From: Oreocharis arfaki
Lineage: Eukaryota > Chordata > Aves > Passeriformes > Paramythiidae
Direction: 5' to 3'
DNA: 64,000 nucleotides
Assembly (NCBI GenBank): GCA_013398015.1
Contig: VZRR01013053.1
Coordinates: 1,276,036-1,340,035, forward strand
Of the stretch, positions 62,036 to 64,000 are shown piece after piece. How positions within the stretch are numbered: the first letter of the stretch is position 1; each line of letters opens with the position of its first letter. A program made the translations under genes and the position numbers. Under the pieces are notes generated by a model. That model was given only the letters and a program-made list of their open reading frames with translations, was not told the DNA's origin and did no database searches.

Positions 62036-64000
62036 CCCCGTGCCTCTTGAAGGTGACAGAAGTATGCAGTCTTACTGCACAGCTCCTGTGTGTACAGGCA
62101 CTCTGTCCATGCCCATTGTTCCACACATAGCATGTTTTAAGTAGGAAGAAGGCAGTTTACACAATGTCAATTTTACAACTCCCTTTGCTGACACGAGAAA
62201 GTACCAAATTTTTTTCTGAGATTTATGTTGCAAAACAAGCTTCAGCTATTTTTGCAAAGCTCTAAAGGCAGCAACTGGTATCTGTGAGGACTTACACTAG
62301 AAAATTAATGGTTTGAACAGTGGTTTGTTTTTTTTTCTTATATTCATTAAAACAACCTTTGAGTTTAGACTGTTAAAAAGAGGCAAGATGCATAATGTCG
62401 TATCTTAGTCACTGACCTACTGAAGGTCACATTAAATATTTTCTGTGAACAAATAGAAACATTACTGAATGAATGTCTTGGTCTTTGGGGACTAAGAGCC
62501 TCCATCCTTCAATCCGTGAAAGCAAAGTTAACATTCATATCTCTCCTTTCTTGCATTGCATTTGTATACAAAAATCTACCAGGTATCCGAATATACAGCC
62601 AGAGAGCTAATGTGGTTTTTTCTTTTAGCCAAAGTCAGTAGGAGTGTAAAATTTTGTGGGAGTTGAATTATAAACAGTCTTTATGGACATACATAGTGCA
62701 CTCGGTAGTTGTACTAGAGAGTAAATAAGATACTTATGCCATGGTACCTTTGGTACTCCACATCAGTTGCTGTTACATCTTGATGTCCTAACTAAATCTT
62801 GCCCACAGTATATGTAGTTTCAATGTACAAAAATATACTTGAAATGTGATTAAATTGGTTGACATGTGCTTAAAACATTTTGCATCCTCTTGTCTGTCAA
62901 TGTCTTATGGATGTGCTCACCTTTGAACACTTAAAAATCTTGTTTCTTTTAAGCAATCATGGTCAACTGTTGCTTGTCCATTTTTATTTCACTTGTAGAC
63001 CTTTATATTACACCTTGTCATTATGTGCTGCTTTACAATTTATTTTATGACACTCAACTGTAAGACAAGGACTGTATCTTTCAGTTTTTTGCACTAATCC
63101 AAAATGATGTACTGCCTGATTTAATAGACCAAGTCATGAGCCAGGCTTGGTTCTGCTAGCTGGAGTTTATTTTTACTGCTATAAAATGTACATTTATTCG
63201 CTCCTTTTTTTTTTTCTACCTCTAAATGTGATGATTTTGTGATTTGTCCTTTTCATTTTGACTAAAATGTTAAGTTTAAGGCTAATCTTACTATAACAAC
63301 ACAAACTCAGTTTTTCTTTTGTGATTTTTTAGCTTTAATTCTATTCTGCTCTTGGATGATTGAAATGTGATTTTTTTTCTCTTTTTTTTTTATGTCTAGA
63401 CCCTGTTGCTCTAAGTTGTTTAAATATCTGTCTGGTTAAAGTTGACTAAAGATACCTTTTTACAGTATGTGTATGTGATTTTTATGGCGGTGGTTTGCTG
63501 GTTGTTTCTGTTGTTTGCTCAGTCGTAAATATATTTTAGTTGGTTCTGTTAGTTTTTTACGTTAACTCTTGCAAACTGAGTTCTCACAGACATTGGAAAT
63601 TGCATTAGGTTCTTCTAGCAGAGGCATCAATAGCACTGAAGACTGCAACCCACCCGTTCTGCTGACAAGCAGTGGTTCTGAACTGGTTTCTCTGTCATGT
63701 GGACCCGTAACGGTACTGTGAGCAAAACACAGCGATAGTTTGTCATTGCAAGAACACAAATTCCTTGTTGCTGCATGTCAGCTACCCTAAATTAAATAGA
63801 GAAATATCTATTTATGCAAATTATCATTAGGCTGTCTGTCCATCAGTACCAGGTACGGCAGCATATTGGCTGCCAGCACGGGGGGTCCTGCCTCTGCCTC
63901 GTTTCCTGCTTCACCCAGTCCTATTCTGAGGCTGTTTGTGTATTACACTGCTCAAAATGTCATGAAAATTTTCCCCAAAAAATTTAGTTTTCCCAAATGT

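Larger units (their letters stand above)
57475..64000. other. unique AT-rich DNA with a small tandem duplication
   Basis: No gene was recognised. The stretch contains the 73-bp tandem duplication at 57,655-57,790, a possible CR1 scrap at 61,982-62,035, and motif-rich stretches at 60,455-60,620 (repeated ATTTAATTA/TTAATTAA) and 63,800-63,835 (octamer ATGCAAAT at 63,814-63,821). These last two could be regulatory elements. Confidence 0.6.

Noticed and set aside
1..64000. CRISPR arrays, operons, tRNA or rRNA genes, prokaryotic defence systems
   Set aside because: The window is vertebrate non-coding DNA. No direct-repeat arrays, gene clusters or structural RNA signatures were found.

Overview
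The window looks like bird genomic DNA: AT-rich, largely non-coding vertebrate sequence carrying 3' ends of CR1 LINEs (the dominant avian retroposon) with their characteristic ATTCTGTG-type tails, plus LTRs of endogenous retrovirus type. The solo LTR and the TGTCGTGGG-type LTR start fit a songbird-like genome, but the species cannot be fixed from the sequence. There is no bacterial-style gene organisation. I found no tRNA, rRNA or CRISPR array and no complete protein-coding gene. Nearly all open frames are the short ones expected by chance in 64 kb of AT-rich DNA. The window is best read as a gene desert or the inside of a very long intron.

Layout: 1-5,560 is unique AT-rich DNA with microsatellites. 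5,610-6,430 is an unidentified GC- and CpG-richer block, followed by a 5'-truncated CR1 (6,660-7,405). A possible small exon with strong splice sites lies at 8,622-8,680, and a short CR1 scrap at 9,171-9,215. 8.7-23.2 kb is featureless. A second CR1 end lies at 23,255-23,549. At 24,008-25,001 a ~497-bp segment occurs twice around a single N. 25.0-34.6 kb is unique DNA with simple repeats. 34,629-35,213 is a complete solo LTR (minus strand) flanked by a 6-bp target-site duplication. At 44,819-48,465 a ~1.82-kb segment occurs twice around a single N. A 57-bp piece of it also occurs 3.9 kb upstream at 42,415. A third CR1 end lies at 50,931-51,377, an N gap inside a T-tract at 51,687-51,695, and a truncated GC-rich LTR at 57,275-57,473 stops at another single N. 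A 73-bp tandem duplication lies at 57,655-57,790. Homeodomain-motif-rich stretches in 54-64 kb may be conserved regulatory elements.

The strongest observations concern genome structure: two probable false haplotype duplications marked by single Ns, a haplotype difference that created a perfect hairpin, the dispersed 57-bp segment, and the solo LTR with an intact target-site duplication. I saw nothing I could defend as a new multi-gene system.
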